Notes under the pieces: generated by a model
Database searches by the model: none
The model's input: the letters and a program-made list of their open reading frames with translations, nothing else
What the model was told of the DNA's origin: nothing
Made by a program: the position numbers and the translations under genes
Source of the DNA: Phaeocystidibacter sp965659725
GTDB taxonomy: Bacteria > Bacteroidota > Bacteroidia > Flavobacteriales > Schleiferiaceae
Direction of reading: 5' to 3'
NCBI GenBank assembly: GCA_965659725.1
Contig: CBFHXG010000002.1
Location: forward strand, 74,675-138,674
DNA length: 64,000 bases
Shown: piece after piece, positions 35,482 to 44,432 of the stretch
Layout: each line of letters starts with the position of its first letter
Position numbering within the stretch: position 1 is the stretch's first letter

Positions 35482-36438
35482 ATGAAAGTTCTAGCCAACG
35501 ACGGAATCGCGGCCAACGGAAAAGAAGCTCTCGAAGCTGCTGGTCACGAAGTCCTCGAAATCACGGTTGCCCAAGAACAATTGGCCAACTACATCAACGA
35601 GAATAAGGTAGACGTCTTGATCGTTCGCAGCGCAACTAAGGTTCGTGAAGAAATGATCGACCAAGTTGCCGATCAGCTCAAATTGATCATTCGAGGTGGT
35701 GTTGGAATGGATAACATTGATGTGGAGTACGCTCGCAACAAGGGAATCCAAGTTCGCAACACACCATCCTCATCTTCTCAGAGTGTAGCAGAACTCGTTA
35801 TGGCACACCTGTGGGGTATGGTTCGCTTCCTGCACGACAGCAACCGTCAAATGCCATTGGAAGGTGAAACTCGTTTCAAGGATCTGAAAAAAGCCTATGG
35901 TAAAGGCATCGAGCTCAAGGGCAAAACGATCGGCATCATTGGATTCGGTCGTATTGGTCAGGCTCTCGCCAAAATGGCCGTAGGTGTGGGAATGGATGTT
36001 GTATTCCACGACCGCAACGAAGGAGATCAGAAGATCACTCTAGAGTTTGCCAATGGAGCGAGCATCGATTACATCGCAAAGAATTGCTCAATGGATGAAC
36101 TTCTTGCTACAAGTGATTTCATCTCATTGCACGTTTCAGGCGCTGGTCAAACCTTGATTGGAGAAGACGAAATGAAAAAGATGAAGAAAGGAGCTTTCAT
36201 CGTTAATACGGCTCGCGGTGGAACCATCGACGAAGTAGCATTGCTCAAGTCGTTTGAAGAGGGTCACCTTGCCGGTGCTGCCCTCGACGTGTTCGTTGGT
36301 GAGCCTAAGCCCGCTATGCAAGTATTGATGAACGGACAGGTTTCACTTAGCCCACACATTGGTGCTGCTACCGAAGAAGCGCAAGCACGTATCGGGATGG
36401 AGATCGCTGATATCGTTAATGAAGGAGTTCCAGCGTAA
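35482..36438 (+). CDS. serA: D-3-phosphoglycerate dehydrogenase-like D-2-hydroxyacid dehydrogenase (short form)
   Basis: NAD-dependent oxidation of 3-phosphoglycerate, first step of serine synthesis, as suggested by adjacency to serC. The 318-residue protein has the two-domain core: VRSATKVREEMIDQ, GGVGMDNIDVEYA, the nucleotide-binding GFGRIGQALAKMA, VNTARGGTIDE (catalytic Arg region) and SPHIGAATEEAQ (catalytic His). It lacks the C-terminal ACT domain that gives serine feedback in E. coli SerA. Because it is short, an alternative hydroxyacid substrate such as 4-phosphoerythronate cannot be excluded. Confidence 0.9.
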   Translation: MKVLANDGIAANGKEALEAAGHEVLEITVAQEQLANYINENKVDVLIVRSATKVREEMIDQVADQLKLIIRGGVGMDNIDVEYARNKGIQVRNTPSSSSQSVAELVMAHLWGMVRFLHDSNRQMPLEGETRFKDLKKAYGKGIELKGKTIGIIGFGRIGQALAKMAVGVGMDVVFHDRNEGDQKITLEFANGASIDYIAKNCSMDELLATSDFISLHVSGAGQTLIGEDEMKKMKKGAFIVNTARGGTIDEVALLKSFEEGHLAGAALDVFVGEPKPAMQVLMNGQVSLSPHIGAATEEAQARIGMEIADIVNEGVPA

Positions 36439-36460
36439 GAAGAACACCCACTTGAATACC

Positions 36461-36495
36461 AAGGCTATTGATCCAATGATCGATAGCCTTTTTTT
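36461..36495 (+). terminator. Intrinsic terminator of serC-serA
   Basis: 13-bp stem 36461-36473 / 36478-36490 with one G-U pair, CAAT loop and T7 (36489-36495). Confidence 0.92.
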
Positions 36496-36578
36496 ATGCC
36501 CCTTAGGCTGTAGCACCCGTGACAGGCAACATCGATCAATCTCATATTCAGTACCTTTACACCCACAAACCAGACGAT

Positions 36579-37586
36579 ATGAATATCGTATTTCGCCCTT
36601 CTCGTGAACACTTCGCATTCGGTATTACAGGCCTACTTTTGATCGCCGTACTATTCCTGTCTACCACCATCAACATCACCTCTCATCCATACCTGAGTGC
36701 GGCCTTTGCAATGGACGCAGTAGTTACCGTACCGCTGGTTTACCTAGCAATGATATGGAAGACCAAGGTCCCTAAGTTCACCATCGCACCCGTTTCCATC
36801 GCCTCTCTTGTATTGGGCTACACCTTCTTACCTGTGGCTTCACATTCCTACCTCAACCTATTCGAAAACTATGCGCTCCCCTTACTCGAGCTCGGTGTAC
36901 TAACCTTCATAACCTGGAAGGCCCGTTCATTTGTCCTTGCGATGAGACGACAAGGCCATTCTGTTGACTTCTTCGAGGGCATCAACAAGGCCAGCAGAGA
37001 TCTCCTACCCAAAAAGACCGCTCCCTTCTTCGCCGTTGAAATATCCGTGATCTACTACGCCTTCTTTCAGCGAAGGAAAAGGAGTCTTCAACCGAATGAA
37101 TTCACGATCCACAAGAACAGCGGTTCATTGGCCCTACTCGGCGTGGTCGTATTCCTCATTTTAGTTGAAACCAGTGTGCTTCACATCCTCTTGGAAAGAT
37201 GGAATAGCACCGTCGCTTGGATCCTTACCATCCTGAGTATATACACGGGACTGCAAATGCTTGGAATTGCGAGGTCCCTTCCAGCTCGACCCATAAAAGT
37301 CGAAGCGGATGGAATCATAATTCGCTACGGCATAGCAGGCAATACATTCATACCCTTTCGTGCGATCGCTTCTATAGAGGTAACAGGAAGAGACCTCGAC
37401 AAGGAGACACTCAAGACAGGGCTACTCGCGCAGTTGGAGCCGCATAACATCGTTATAAAGACCAATGAAACGCTTACCTTCCAGCGACTATATGGAATCA
37501 AGAAGTCTTTCAATTCCATTGCATTCTACGTTGATGATAAAGGCTCCTTCACGAAGGCTGTCGAGCCACATATTCCTACCAATTGA
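36579..37586 (+). CDS. Multi-pass membrane protein of unknown function with a C-terminal cytoplasmic domain
   Basis: A 335-residue protein, start set at MNIVFRPSREHF. About six or seven hydrophobic segments (roughly 13-31, 42-60, 67-86, 98-115, 149-164, 183-204, 211-231) are followed by about 100 soluble residues with alternating strands (IKVEADGIIIRYG..., FIPFRAIASIEVTG, NIVIKTNETLTFQ), which resemble a PH-like domain. No catalytic motif is seen. A near-consensus -7 box TACCTTTA lies at 36552-36559. It separates serA from the DUF1015 gene. Confidence 0.72.
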   Translation: MNIVFRPSREHFAFGITGLLLIAVLFLSTTINITSHPYLSAAFAMDAVVTVPLVYLAMIWKTKVPKFTIAPVSIASLVLGYTFLPVASHSYLNLFENYALPLLELGVLTFITWKARSFVLAMRRQGHSVDFFEGINKASRDLLPKKTAPFFAVEISVIYYAFFQRRKRSLQPNEFTIHKNSGSLALLGVVVFLILVETSVLHILLERWNSTVAWILTILSIYTGLQMLGIARSLPARPIKVEADGIIIRYGIAGNTFIPFRAIASIEVTGRDLDKETLKTGLLAQLEPHNIVIKTNETLTFQRLYGIKKSFNSIAFYVDDKGSFTKAVEPHIPTN

Positions 37587-37630
37587 CCTTCCGAATAGTC
37601 CGAATTGTTTCGCTATTCACTTTGCGAGCC

Positions 37631-37638
37631 TATCTTTG
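37631..37638 (+). promoter_or_regulatory. -7 box of the DUF1015 gene
   Basis: TATCTTTG, exact match, about 22 nt before the ATG. Confidence 0.55.
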
Positions 37639-37660
37639 TCGTAAGGCTCAATTTTAGAAA

Positions 37661-38890
37661 ATGATCAAGGTATCCCCATTTCGGGCAGTACGCGCCAAGC
37701 GCGATGTTGTCAGTCTCGTTGCATCTCGCTCGTATGTGAGTTATTCCGACGACCAACTATCGGAGAAACTCGAAAACAATCCCTACACCTTTCTTCACAT
37801 CATTCACCCCGACACCAAAGAGGCGGAAAGGAAGCAAGGAAAGAATAAATTCGAGCTCGTACGCAAGGCATTCGACGATTTCCGGAGTGAAGGGATCTTT
37901 GTAAAAGACAACGAGCCAGCATTCTATCTCTATCAACAGAGGACCCACTCGCACGTTTTCACCGGCATCATCGGTGCAGTTTCCGCACAAGACTACAACG
38001 AGAATAGGATATTGGTCCACGAGCACACCCTCACTCAGCGAGAGGAAATGTTCAAAGAATACCTAAGCGTAACAGGCTTCAATGCAGAACCCGTCCTTTT
38101 GATGTATCCAGAAAATGGAGATGTGAATAGTGTGATGGGACGCATCATGGATGAACGTCCAGAGTTTGAATTCACAACTACGGATCGAGTGGTTCACTAT
38201 CTGTGGATGATAGATCAACAAAGCGATATCGACACGATCTGTAGCGCCTTTGGTGGTATGGATAAGATCTACATCGCCGACGGTCATCACAGAAGCGCCT
38301 CCTCTGCCCTGCTTGCCAACGAGCTCCAAGAACAAGGGAAAACAGGCCCTTTCGATCATTTCATGGCCTACTTCATCCCGGATAACTCCATTCACATTCA
38401 CGGTTTCCACCGACTCGTTAAGAAGTTGAGCGTATCGAAAGAAGCACTCTTAGAGGCTTTGTCAGAAAAGTTTATCGTTTCAGATAGCGAGGAAGATCGT
38501 TATAATCCAGACCGACTTCATGAAATGGGAATGTACATGAATGGCAAATGGCGCACGCTAACCTGCAAGCCGGGATCCTTTGATCCAGCCGACCCTGTCG
38601 CTTCATTGGACGCAGAGATATTGAGCAGAAATGTCCTCGAGCCTATTCTCGGGATCGGCGATCTTAGAAATGATCCGAATGTTGACTTTGTTCCCGGCGA
38701 TAAAGGTTGTGAGAGCATCCAAAAGGCTGTGGATAGTGGAAAGTACGAATGCGGTTTTGCATTATACGCCGTATCCACCGATCAACTAAAGGCCGTTGCA
38801 GATGCTTCCTTGATCATGCCTCCAAAATCAACCTACGTAGAGCCAAAATTGAGAAGCGGGCTAACCATTTATGAATTGTACGAACGATAA
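37661..38890 (+). CDS. DUF1015 family protein
   Basis: A 409-residue cytoplasmic protein of the DUF1015 family, whose members often lie near serA and serC. Family marks: IKVSPFRAVRA at the start, FLHIIHPDTKEAERKQG, FYLYQQRTHSHVFTGIIGAVSAQDY and the conserved IADGHHRSASSALLANE. The biochemical role is unestablished to my knowledge. It probably forms a unit with the YggS gene 33 bp downstream. Confidence 0.88.
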   Translation: MIKVSPFRAVRAKRDVVSLVASRSYVSYSDDQLSEKLENNPYTFLHIIHPDTKEAERKQGKNKFELVRKAFDDFRSEGIFVKDNEPAFYLYQQRTHSHVFTGIIGAVSAQDYNENRILVHEHTLTQREEMFKEYLSVTGFNAEPVLLMYPENGDVNSVMGRIMDERPEFEFTTTDRVVHYLWMIDQQSDIDTICSAFGGMDKIYIADGHHRSASSALLANELQEQGKTGPFDHFMAYFIPDNSIHIHGFHRLVKKLSVSKEALLEALSEKFIVSDSEEDRYNPDRLHEMGMYMNGKWRTLTCKPGSFDPADPVASLDAEILSRNVLEPILGIGDLRNDPNVDFVPGDKGCESIQKAVDSGKYECGFALYAVSTDQLKAVADASLIMPPKSTYVEPKLRSGLTIYELYER

Positions 38891-38923
38891 GACCTCGATC
38901 CTGTTAATCGGAAAAAGCATCTT

Positions 38924-39589
38924 ATGTCTACCATTGCCGAAAATCTTCAAGAGATAAAGTCAAACCTTCCCGAAAGAGTAACGCTCGTTGCGGTAAGTAA
39001 GACCAAGCCATACGAAGATATCCAAGCGGCCTACGAAACGGGTCAACGGGTATTTGGCGAGAACAAGATCCAAGAGATGGTCGATAAATGGGAGAACCTC
39101 CCGAAGGATATCGAATGGCACATGATCGGTCATGTTCAAACCAACAAGATCAAGTACATGGCTCCTTTTGTGAGCTTGGTTCATGGCTGCGACCGTGAGA
39201 AGGTGGTTAAGTATGTGAACAAAGAAGCCAATAAGAACGACCGAACCATCGATGTGCTTTTGCAGGTCCACATCGCCGAAGAAGATTCAAAATTTGGGTT
39301 CGATGAAGCTGAACTGAACGAGTTCATTGAATCGGGCAGATGGGAAGGATATGACTATGTTCGCTACCGCGGATTGATGGGCATGGCAACGTTCACGGAG
39401 GATGCTGACCAGGTTCGACGAGAGTTCAAGTCATTAAAAGCAATGTTCGATCGTGTGAAGTCTACCTTTGGTAAAGACTTTGATACCTTGTCCATGGGCA
39501 TGAGTGGAGATTACGAGATCGCCATTGAAGAAGGCAGCACTATGGTGCGCATCGGCAGCTCGATCTTCGGCGAGAGAAACTACGGCTGA
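38924..39589 (+). CDS. YggS/PLPBP-family pyridoxal phosphate homeostasis protein
   Basis: A 221-residue single-domain alanine-racemase-fold protein that binds PLP and controls vitamin B6 balance. Motifs: LVAVSKTKPYEDIQAAYETGQRVFGENKIQE (Schiff-base Lys in SKTKP), WHMIGHVQTNKIKY, GLMGMAT, and the C-terminal SMGMSGDYEIAIEEGSTMVRIG. It follows the DUF1015 gene without an own -7 box. Its presence in the same block as the PLP enzyme SerC is notable. Confidence 0.93.
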   Translation: MSTIAENLQEIKSNLPERVTLVAVSKTKPYEDIQAAYETGQRVFGENKIQEMVDKWENLPKDIEWHMIGHVQTNKIKYMAPFVSLVHGCDREKVVKYVNKEANKNDRTIDVLLQVHIAEEDSKFGFDEAELNEFIESGRWEGYDYVRYRGLMGMATFTEDADQVRREFKSLKAMFDRVKSTFGKDFDTLSMGMSGDYEIAIEEGSTMVRIGSSIFGERNYG

Positions 39590-39675
39590 TCACGTTCGAG
39601 TGGCCCTTTGCCAATCCAACAATATCTTATTCTTAAATGCTGAGGAGAGGCATGGCAGAGTCCGTTCCAATCCGT

Positions 39676-39683
39676 TACCTTTG
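39676..39683 (+). promoter_or_regulatory. -7 box of the DnaQ/GIY-YIG gene, 5 nt before the ATG
   Basis: TACCTTTG, exact match; predicted leaderless or nearly leaderless transcript. Confidence 0.58.
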
Positions 39684-39688
39684 ATCGC

Positions 39689-41026
39689 ATGTACGCGGTG
39701 ATCGACATAGAAACCTCTGGTGGTAAATTCGGTGAAGAACGCATCATTGAAGTTGCGGTCTTCCGATATGAGGACGGCGAGATCACGGACCAGCTGATCT
39801 CCTTGGTAAATCCGCAAGGTCCAATTCAACCCTACGTTCAGAAGCTCACAGGTATCACTCCAAAAATGGTCCGAAGAGCACCAAAATTCCACGAGATCGC
39901 CAAGCGCATCATAGAGATCACCGAGGACGCCGTTTTTGTCGCTCACAATGTGAGTTTCGATTATCGCGTAGTTCAGGATGAATTTTCACGATTAGGCTAC
40001 GACTATCAGCGCAAGACACTCGATACGATCACTCATGCTCAACGCTTGATTCCGGGTTTAAAAGCCTACGGACTAGAAACCCTGTGCGAATCGTTGGGAA
40101 TACTCAACACGCATCGTCACCGAGCCGATGGCGATGCTAGAGCCACTGTGAAATTGCTCCAGATCCTTCTTGACAAGGATACCGACAAGAAGATTGAGTC
40201 GATTGCGCGTGATCGCAAAGACACGGCTCCAAACCATGACTTTTCGGAATTGACCGCCGAGTTGTACAACACGACAGGACTATACTACATCCACAACCGA
40301 AAAGGTGAAGTGATCTACTTAAGTCAGAGTAACAACCTTCGAAATAAGATCGATCGTCATTTCCTGGCCACCAATGAACGAGCTCTCGAATTACAAAGAG
40401 AGTCGGACAGCATCCATATCGAGCCAACTGGAAGTGAACTCATCGCATTGATCTCCGAACACTTGGAGCTGAAGAAGTTGCAGCCGAAGCTCAATAAACG
40501 AACGGATAAATACTCCTTATCCTATGGGCTTTTCATCGACACAAAAGACGATGATACGGTACGTCAAATCCGCGTGCAAAAGATCAAGAAGGAGATGCCA
40601 TTGATCCATGTAGCAGATGAAAATGCAGGGATCGAACTGGCTGCAAAATTTTGCAGGAACCTAGACCTCAACCCAAAAGACGTTGCCTTATCATTCCAGC
40701 TCGAAAGGATGATGGCAGCGTATAATGCCTACTTGGAGCCACAAAAGATTCGTTCCAAGTCTCTTCAAAAAAGGGTTTGGCGAACGGCCCTTCCATTCAG
40801 GAATGCGATCATGATCGACAATGGACGCAAAACAGGTGAGAAGTCGGTGGTCGTTTGGGAAGATGGAAAGATCCGCGGATATGGATTCTTCGATCTCGAA
40901 TTTCAATTAGGAGATATTGATACGATCAAGCGTTCGATGACATCCATCACCTCAAGCAACTACTTGAGCAGCTTGGTCTATGACCATTATAGATCGGGTA
41001 AATTCGTGGAGATACGAACGTATTAG
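39689..41026 (+). CDS. DnaQ-like 3'-5' exonuclease fused to a UvrC-type GIY-YIG domain
   Basis: A 445-residue protein. The N-terminal exonuclease domain has the DEDDh set: D6 and E8 in DIETSGG, D91 in HNVSFDYRVV, and H144/D149 in HRADGDA. From about residue 195 a GIY-YIG-like domain follows (GLYYIHNRKGEVIYLSQSNNLRNKIDRHF), with the conserved Glu E250 in SELIALISEHLELKKLQPKLN as in UvrC and Cho. The expected catalytic Arg is Lys (K220) and GKA is replaced by SQS. The C-terminal 160 residues are unassigned. Such fusions are known as DnaQ-Cho type proteins, thought to act in DNA repair. The 3' end overlaps the convergent barrel gene by 4 bp. Confidence 0.86.
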   Translation: MYAVIDIETSGGKFGEERIIEVAVFRYEDGEITDQLISLVNPQGPIQPYVQKLTGITPKMVRRAPKFHEIAKRIIEITEDAVFVAHNVSFDYRVVQDEFSRLGYDYQRKTLDTITHAQRLIPGLKAYGLETLCESLGILNTHRHRADGDARATVKLLQILLDKDTDKKIESIARDRKDTAPNHDFSELTAELYNTTGLYYIHNRKGEVIYLSQSNNLRNKIDRHFLATNERALELQRESDSIHIEPTGSELIALISEHLELKKLQPKLNKRTDKYSLSYGLFIDTKDDDTVRQIRVQKIKKEMPLIHVADENAGIELAAKFCRNLDLNPKDVALSFQLERMMAAYNAYLEPQKIRSKSLQKRVWRTALPFRNAIMIDNGRKTGEKSVVVWEDGKIRGYGFFDLEFQLGDIDTIKRSMTSITSSNYLSSLVYDHYRSGKFVEIRTY

Positions 41027-41628
41027 AATAGGGCGTAACCGAAGCTGAGAATAAACTGCCCTGTTCGCGCATCTACCGTGTAACTTCGACTGTCGATCAC
41101 CACTTCACTTGCGATATTCTGAAAGGAACCTTCGTACTTCGCATCGATAATGAAATTGCCTAAGGTCAAGCCTACACCTACTTGATATCCCAAGGTTCCT
41201 CCGCTATAATCGATCTCAAATATCTCAGAAGGATAATTCAGATTATAGCTCATCACTGGTCCGCCAAACAGACTCGCTGGTCCGAGTTTGACGCCTAGGT
41301 TTACAGGGATATCCAAACGAGACAGGGTGAAATCTTCGGTAGTCTGATTGCCTCCCGACTTTTGGATATCAATCTGACTATTCATCTGAGTGTAAATGAA
41401 TTCGGGTTGCAGATAGATTCCAAGAAACTTAACGCGTGCATAGACACCACCGTGGTAGCCTATTTGACTCGTGCTGTTGATCTCTTCAATGGCATTGTTC
41501 AGCTCGAGCTCGTTGAAGTCGATCCCCGAATAATTCATACCTCCTTTTAAGCCAATGTCGAGCTGAGCAAAGGCTGAAGAAGTGAACGTAAGGGTGAGTA
41601 GGATGGTGATGGTTAGGCGTGAAAGCAT
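41023..41628 (-). CDS. Outer-membrane beta-barrel protein (PorT-like family)
   Basis: A 201-residue protein with a signal peptide (ILLTLTFTSSAFAQ) and a small barrel of the OMP_b-brl_2/PorT-like type: LDIGLKGGMNYSGIDF, GYHGGVYARVKFLGIYLQPEFIYTQ, LDIPVNLGVKLGPASLFGGPVM, ending in a phenylalanine (GYALF). Many Bacteroidota paralogues exist, so a T9SS PorT role is not implied. Its ATG begins 1 bp after the purC stop. Confidence 0.83.
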   Translation of the reverse strand: MLSRLTITILLTLTFTSSAFAQLDIGLKGGMNYSGIDFNELELNNAIEEINSTSQIGYHGGVYARVKFLGIYLQPEFIYTQMNSQIDIQKSGGNQTTEDFTLSRLDIPVNLGVKLGPASLFGGPVMSYNLNYPSEIFEIDYSGGTLGYQVGVGLTLGNFIIDAKYEGSFQNIASEVVIDSRSYTVDARTGQFILSFGYALF

Positions 41629-41629
41629 G

Positions 41630-42580
41630 TTACATGATTTTGAGAGCCGACTCTACATTGTGTTGTATTCGCTCTTCTAAATTAGATAAATCTCCGGGGT
41701 TGAACGGTTTACCTGTCACGTGCTCGAACAATTCGCGGTATCTTTCACTAACGGACGTCACGAATTCATCAGACATTTCTGGAACGGTTTGCCCTTCTTT
41801 CCCTTGAAATCCGTTTTCGATCAACCACTGCCGAACGAACTCTTTTGAAAGCTGTTTTTGAGCTTCCCCGCGTTCTTGGCGATCTCCATATCCATCGAGG
41901 TAAAAATACCTGGAAGAATCTGGTGTGTGGATCTCATCAATAAGAACGATGGTTCCGTCCGATAATTTCCCGAACTCATACTTTGTATCGACCAAGATCA
42001 AACCTCTCTCCTTGGCCATCTCTTGTCCACGTTGGAATAGCTTCCTCGTGTAATCCTCTAGTTGGAGATAGTCGGACTCGCTCACGATGCCTTGTTGTAG
42101 GATAGCTTCTCTCGAAATATCCTCATCGTGCAAGCCTTGGTCCGCTTTGGTCGTTGGGGTGATGATGGGCTGTGGAAAGGGATCGTTCTCTTTCAAACCT
42201 TCGGGCATGGTAACGCCACAAAGCACGCGCTCACCGCTACGGTAGGTCCGCCACGCATGTCCGCTTAAATATCCACGGATCACCATTTCAACCTTGAAGG
42301 GGTCAGCCTTCTTCCCGATGGTAACCACTGGATCAGGAACACTTTGTTTCCAATTTGGAACGATATCAGAAGTAGCATCAAGGAAATGAGCAGCGATCTG
42401 ATTGAGTACTTGTCCTTTGTAGGGAATACCCTTGGGAAGGACAACGTCAAAGGCCGAGATGCGATCGCTTGCGATCATTACAAGCGTTTCATCACCAATG
42501 CTGTATACGTCACGTACCTTGCCGTGGTACACCCCAGTTTGCCCTGGGAACTTGAATTCCGATCTATCGAGTGCGTTCAT
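41630..42580 (-). CDS. purC: Phosphoribosylaminoimidazole-succinocarboxamide synthase (SAICAR synthetase)
   Basis: Purine synthesis: CAIR plus aspartate plus ATP gives SAICAR. The 316-residue length with start at MNALDRSEFKFPGQ matches Bacteroidota homologues. Motifs: GVYHGKVRDVYSIGDETLVMIASDRISAFDVVLPKGIPYKG, the ATP-grasp-like RGYLSGHAWRTY and LVDTKYEFGKL...LIDEIHTPDSSRY. The start overlaps the phoH 3' end by 17 bp. A longer start at 42607 is possible. The gene is probably transcribed from phoH. Confidence 0.94.
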   Translation of the reverse strand: MNALDRSEFKFPGQTGVYHGKVRDVYSIGDETLVMIASDRISAFDVVLPKGIPYKGQVLNQIAAHFLDATSDIVPNWKQSVPDPVVTIGKKADPFKVEMVIRGYLSGHAWRTYRSGERVLCGVTMPEGLKENDPFPQPIITPTTKADQGLHDEDISREAILQQGIVSESDYLQLEDYTRKLFQRGQEMAKERGLILVDTKYEFGKLSDGTIVLIDEIHTPDSSRYFYLDGYGDRQERGEAQKQLSKEFVRQWLIENGFQGKEGQTVPEMSDEFVTSVSERYRELFEHVTGKPFNPGDLSNLEERIQHNVESALKIM

Positions 42581-43529
42581 CCTTATGTTCTTCTTTGTCG
42601 TAGGCATGAATGATATCCTTCACCAATGGATGTCGGATCACATCCTTGTCATCTAATTTCACAACAGAAACGCCGTCGATCTTGTGAAGGATCCGAAGGG
42701 CTTCTTTCAATCCAGATCCTTGATTCCTCGGAAGGTCGATCTGCGTAGCATCACCTGTGACCACGAATTTTGCATGCTTACCCATACGAGTAAGGAACAT
42801 CTTCATTTGGGCATGGGTAGTATTTTGAGCCTCATCTAAGATCACAAAGGCGTGATCAAGTGTACGTCCACGCATGAAAGCAAGTGGAGCGATCTCTATC
42901 ACTCTGGATTCAATGTAATACTGAAGCTTCTCATGAGGAATCATGTCGTGCAACGCGTCGTATAGCGGCTGCATGTACGGGTCGAGCTTCTCTTTCATAT
43001 CACCTGGCAAGAAGCCTAGATTCTCACCGGCTTCAACAGCTGGACGAGTGAGGATGATCCTTCTAACTTCCTTATTCTTGAGTGCTCGAACGGCCAGGGC
43101 TACACCGGTGTAGGTCTTACCCGTACCGGCAGGACCGATCGCAAATAACATATCGTTCTTTTCGATGGCCTGTACCATGCGTTTCTGATTCAAGGTTCGC
43201 GCCTTGATCAGATTGCCTTTCGACCCATGAACGAGTACATCATCTACCTCAGCATAGGTCTTTGCGACCTCTCTCCCATCCTCCATTACGATCCGCTCAA
43301 TCTGATTCTCGGTGATGGTATTGTAGCGCTGAAGGTGCAACAGTATAAGCTGTAATTTCTCCTCGAATTGGTCGATGATCTGCTCATCGCCATTCACTTT
43401 GATCTTGTTACCACGAGCCGTTATCTTAAGCTTCGGGTAAAAACTCTTTAGGAGATTGAAATAGCGATTATTAGCTCCATAGAATTCCTGTGGATCGGTA
43501 TCTTCTAAGAGTACTGTTTTTTCAGTCAA
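42564..43529 (-). CDS. phoH: PhoH-family ATPase (PhoH-like, YbeZ type)
   Basis: A 321-residue cytoplasmic P-loop protein linked in other bacteria to RNA metabolism and ribosome maturation with YbeY. It has Walker A IGPAGTGKTYTGVALAV, Walker B HAFVILDEAQNTTHAQMKMFLTRMG and VVTGDATQIDLPR. The start is TTG (residues MTEKTVLLEDTDPQEF); no ATG is available in frame before the conserved DPQEFYGANN segment. It is divergent from the SAM-adenosyltransferase-like gene and heads phoH-purC-barrel. Confidence 0.92.
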   Translation of the reverse strand: MTEKTVLLEDTDPQEFYGANNRYFNLLKSFYPKLKITARGNKIKVNGDEQIIDQFEEKLQLILLHLQRYNTITENQIERIVMEDGREVAKTYAEVDDVLVHGSKGNLIKARTLNQKRMVQAIEKNDMLFAIGPAGTGKTYTGVALAVRALKNKEVRRIILTRPAVEAGENLGFLPGDMKEKLDPYMQPLYDALHDMIPHEKLQYYIESRVIEIAPLAFMRGRTLDHAFVILDEAQNTTHAQMKMFLTRMGKHAKFVVTGDATQIDLPRNQGSGLKEALRILHKIDGVSVVKLDDKDVIRHPLVKDIIHAYDKEEHKDERTR

Positions 43530-43571
43530 ATGCGGAAGTTCTTTTCGTTATGCACGAACCGCTTCAATTCG

Positions 43572-43579
43572 TACTTTTG
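43572..43579 (+). promoter_or_regulatory. -7 box of the SAM-adenosyltransferase-like to GldFG operon
   Basis: TACTTTTG, exact match; predicted leader of about 50 nt. Confidence 0.5.
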
Positions 43580-43634
43580 ATGTCACAAAATAACGGAATA
43601 TCCCGCAATATCACTGCTGTCTCCATTAGGATTT

Positions 43635-44432
43635 ATGAGCATAATAACCCTTACATCCGATTACGGAATTGTCGACCACGACGTGGCGGCCCTCAAGGGG
43701 GATATTTGGCGGGAATCACCTGAGGCTAAGGTAATAGACATCTCCCATGGTGTTGAACCCTATAACATCATGCAGGCGGCATATCTGGTAAGACGGACCT
43801 ATCCGCACTACCCGGCTGGCTCCATTCATTTGATGCTCGTTGATGCTCAACAATCCACTGAATCCAACTACCTCTTGGCCGTCATCGACGATCAATACTT
43901 CTTGGCGCCCGACAATGGAATCCTCACCTTGATCGCGGATGAAAGGAGCTTTGATCAGCTCATTGCCCTCGACCTGAGGAATAGTGAGGGAATCTCCGAT
44001 GCCCATGCCGTTTATGCGAGGATCTGTGGTCACTTGTTACGCGGCGGTAAGCCGAGTGTACTTGGCCAAGCGGCGAAGAACTATGTAGAGAAAACTCCAT
44101 CTCGACCAACCCTTCGTCCAGATGGTTCCGAAATCATTGGTCATGTAATTCATATCGATACCTTTGGCAACCTCGTTACCAATATCTCTCGGCGTTGGCT
44201 GAAGGACAATGTAGGTAACAAGCGAATGTCGATCATGGTCAGGAACAAACGCCTTAAAGAGATCTTCGAATCCTATTACGAAGGTCCAACGGAAGGTAAT
44301 GTCTTTGCCGTATTCAATAGTGACGGCCTGATGGAGATCGCCGTTCAAAAACCGGGTGGGAAATATGTGAATAGCGCATGTAGCCTACTTGGACTACAAG
44401 TAAACAGTAATATTTTCATCGAGATCCAATGA
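43635..44432 (+). CDS. SAM hydroxide adenosyltransferase (DUF62) family protein, atypical
   Basis: A 265-residue member of the chlorinase/fluorinase/SAM-hydrolase superfamily. It opens with IITLTSDYGIVDHDVAALKGDI and has the C-terminal domain VIHIDTFGNLVTNI. In characterised members an Asp-Arg-His triad activates water. Here D70 is present (LMLVDAQQSTES), but the usual Arg seven residues on is Ser77, and the TFHGRD segment carrying the His is replaced by GISDAHAV. Activity is therefore uncertain. Its stop overlaps the next start as ATGA. Confidence 0.82.
   Translation: MSIITLTSDYGIVDHDVAALKGDIWRESPEAKVIDISHGVEPYNIMQAAYLVRRTYPHYPAGSIHLMLVDAQQSTESNYLLAVIDDQYFLAPDNGILTLIADERSFDQLIALDLRNSEGISDAHAVYARICGHLLRGGKPSVLGQAAKNYVEKTPSRPTLRPDGSEIIGHVIHIDTFGNLVTNISRRWLKDNVGNKRMSIMVRNKRLKEIFESYYEGPTEGNVFAVFNSDGLMEIAVQKPGGKYVNSACSLLGLQVNSNIFIEIQ

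Noticed and set aside
41023..41628. Assigning the small barrel protein as T9SS PorT
   Set aside because: The fold is shared by many Bacteroidota paralogues and the phoH-purC context gives no secretion link.
43580..43723. Leaderless start directly after the -7 box at 43572-43579
   Set aside because: The ATG there opens a 47-codon frame that overlaps the DUF62-family gene out of frame and encodes an arginine-rich, unstructured product.
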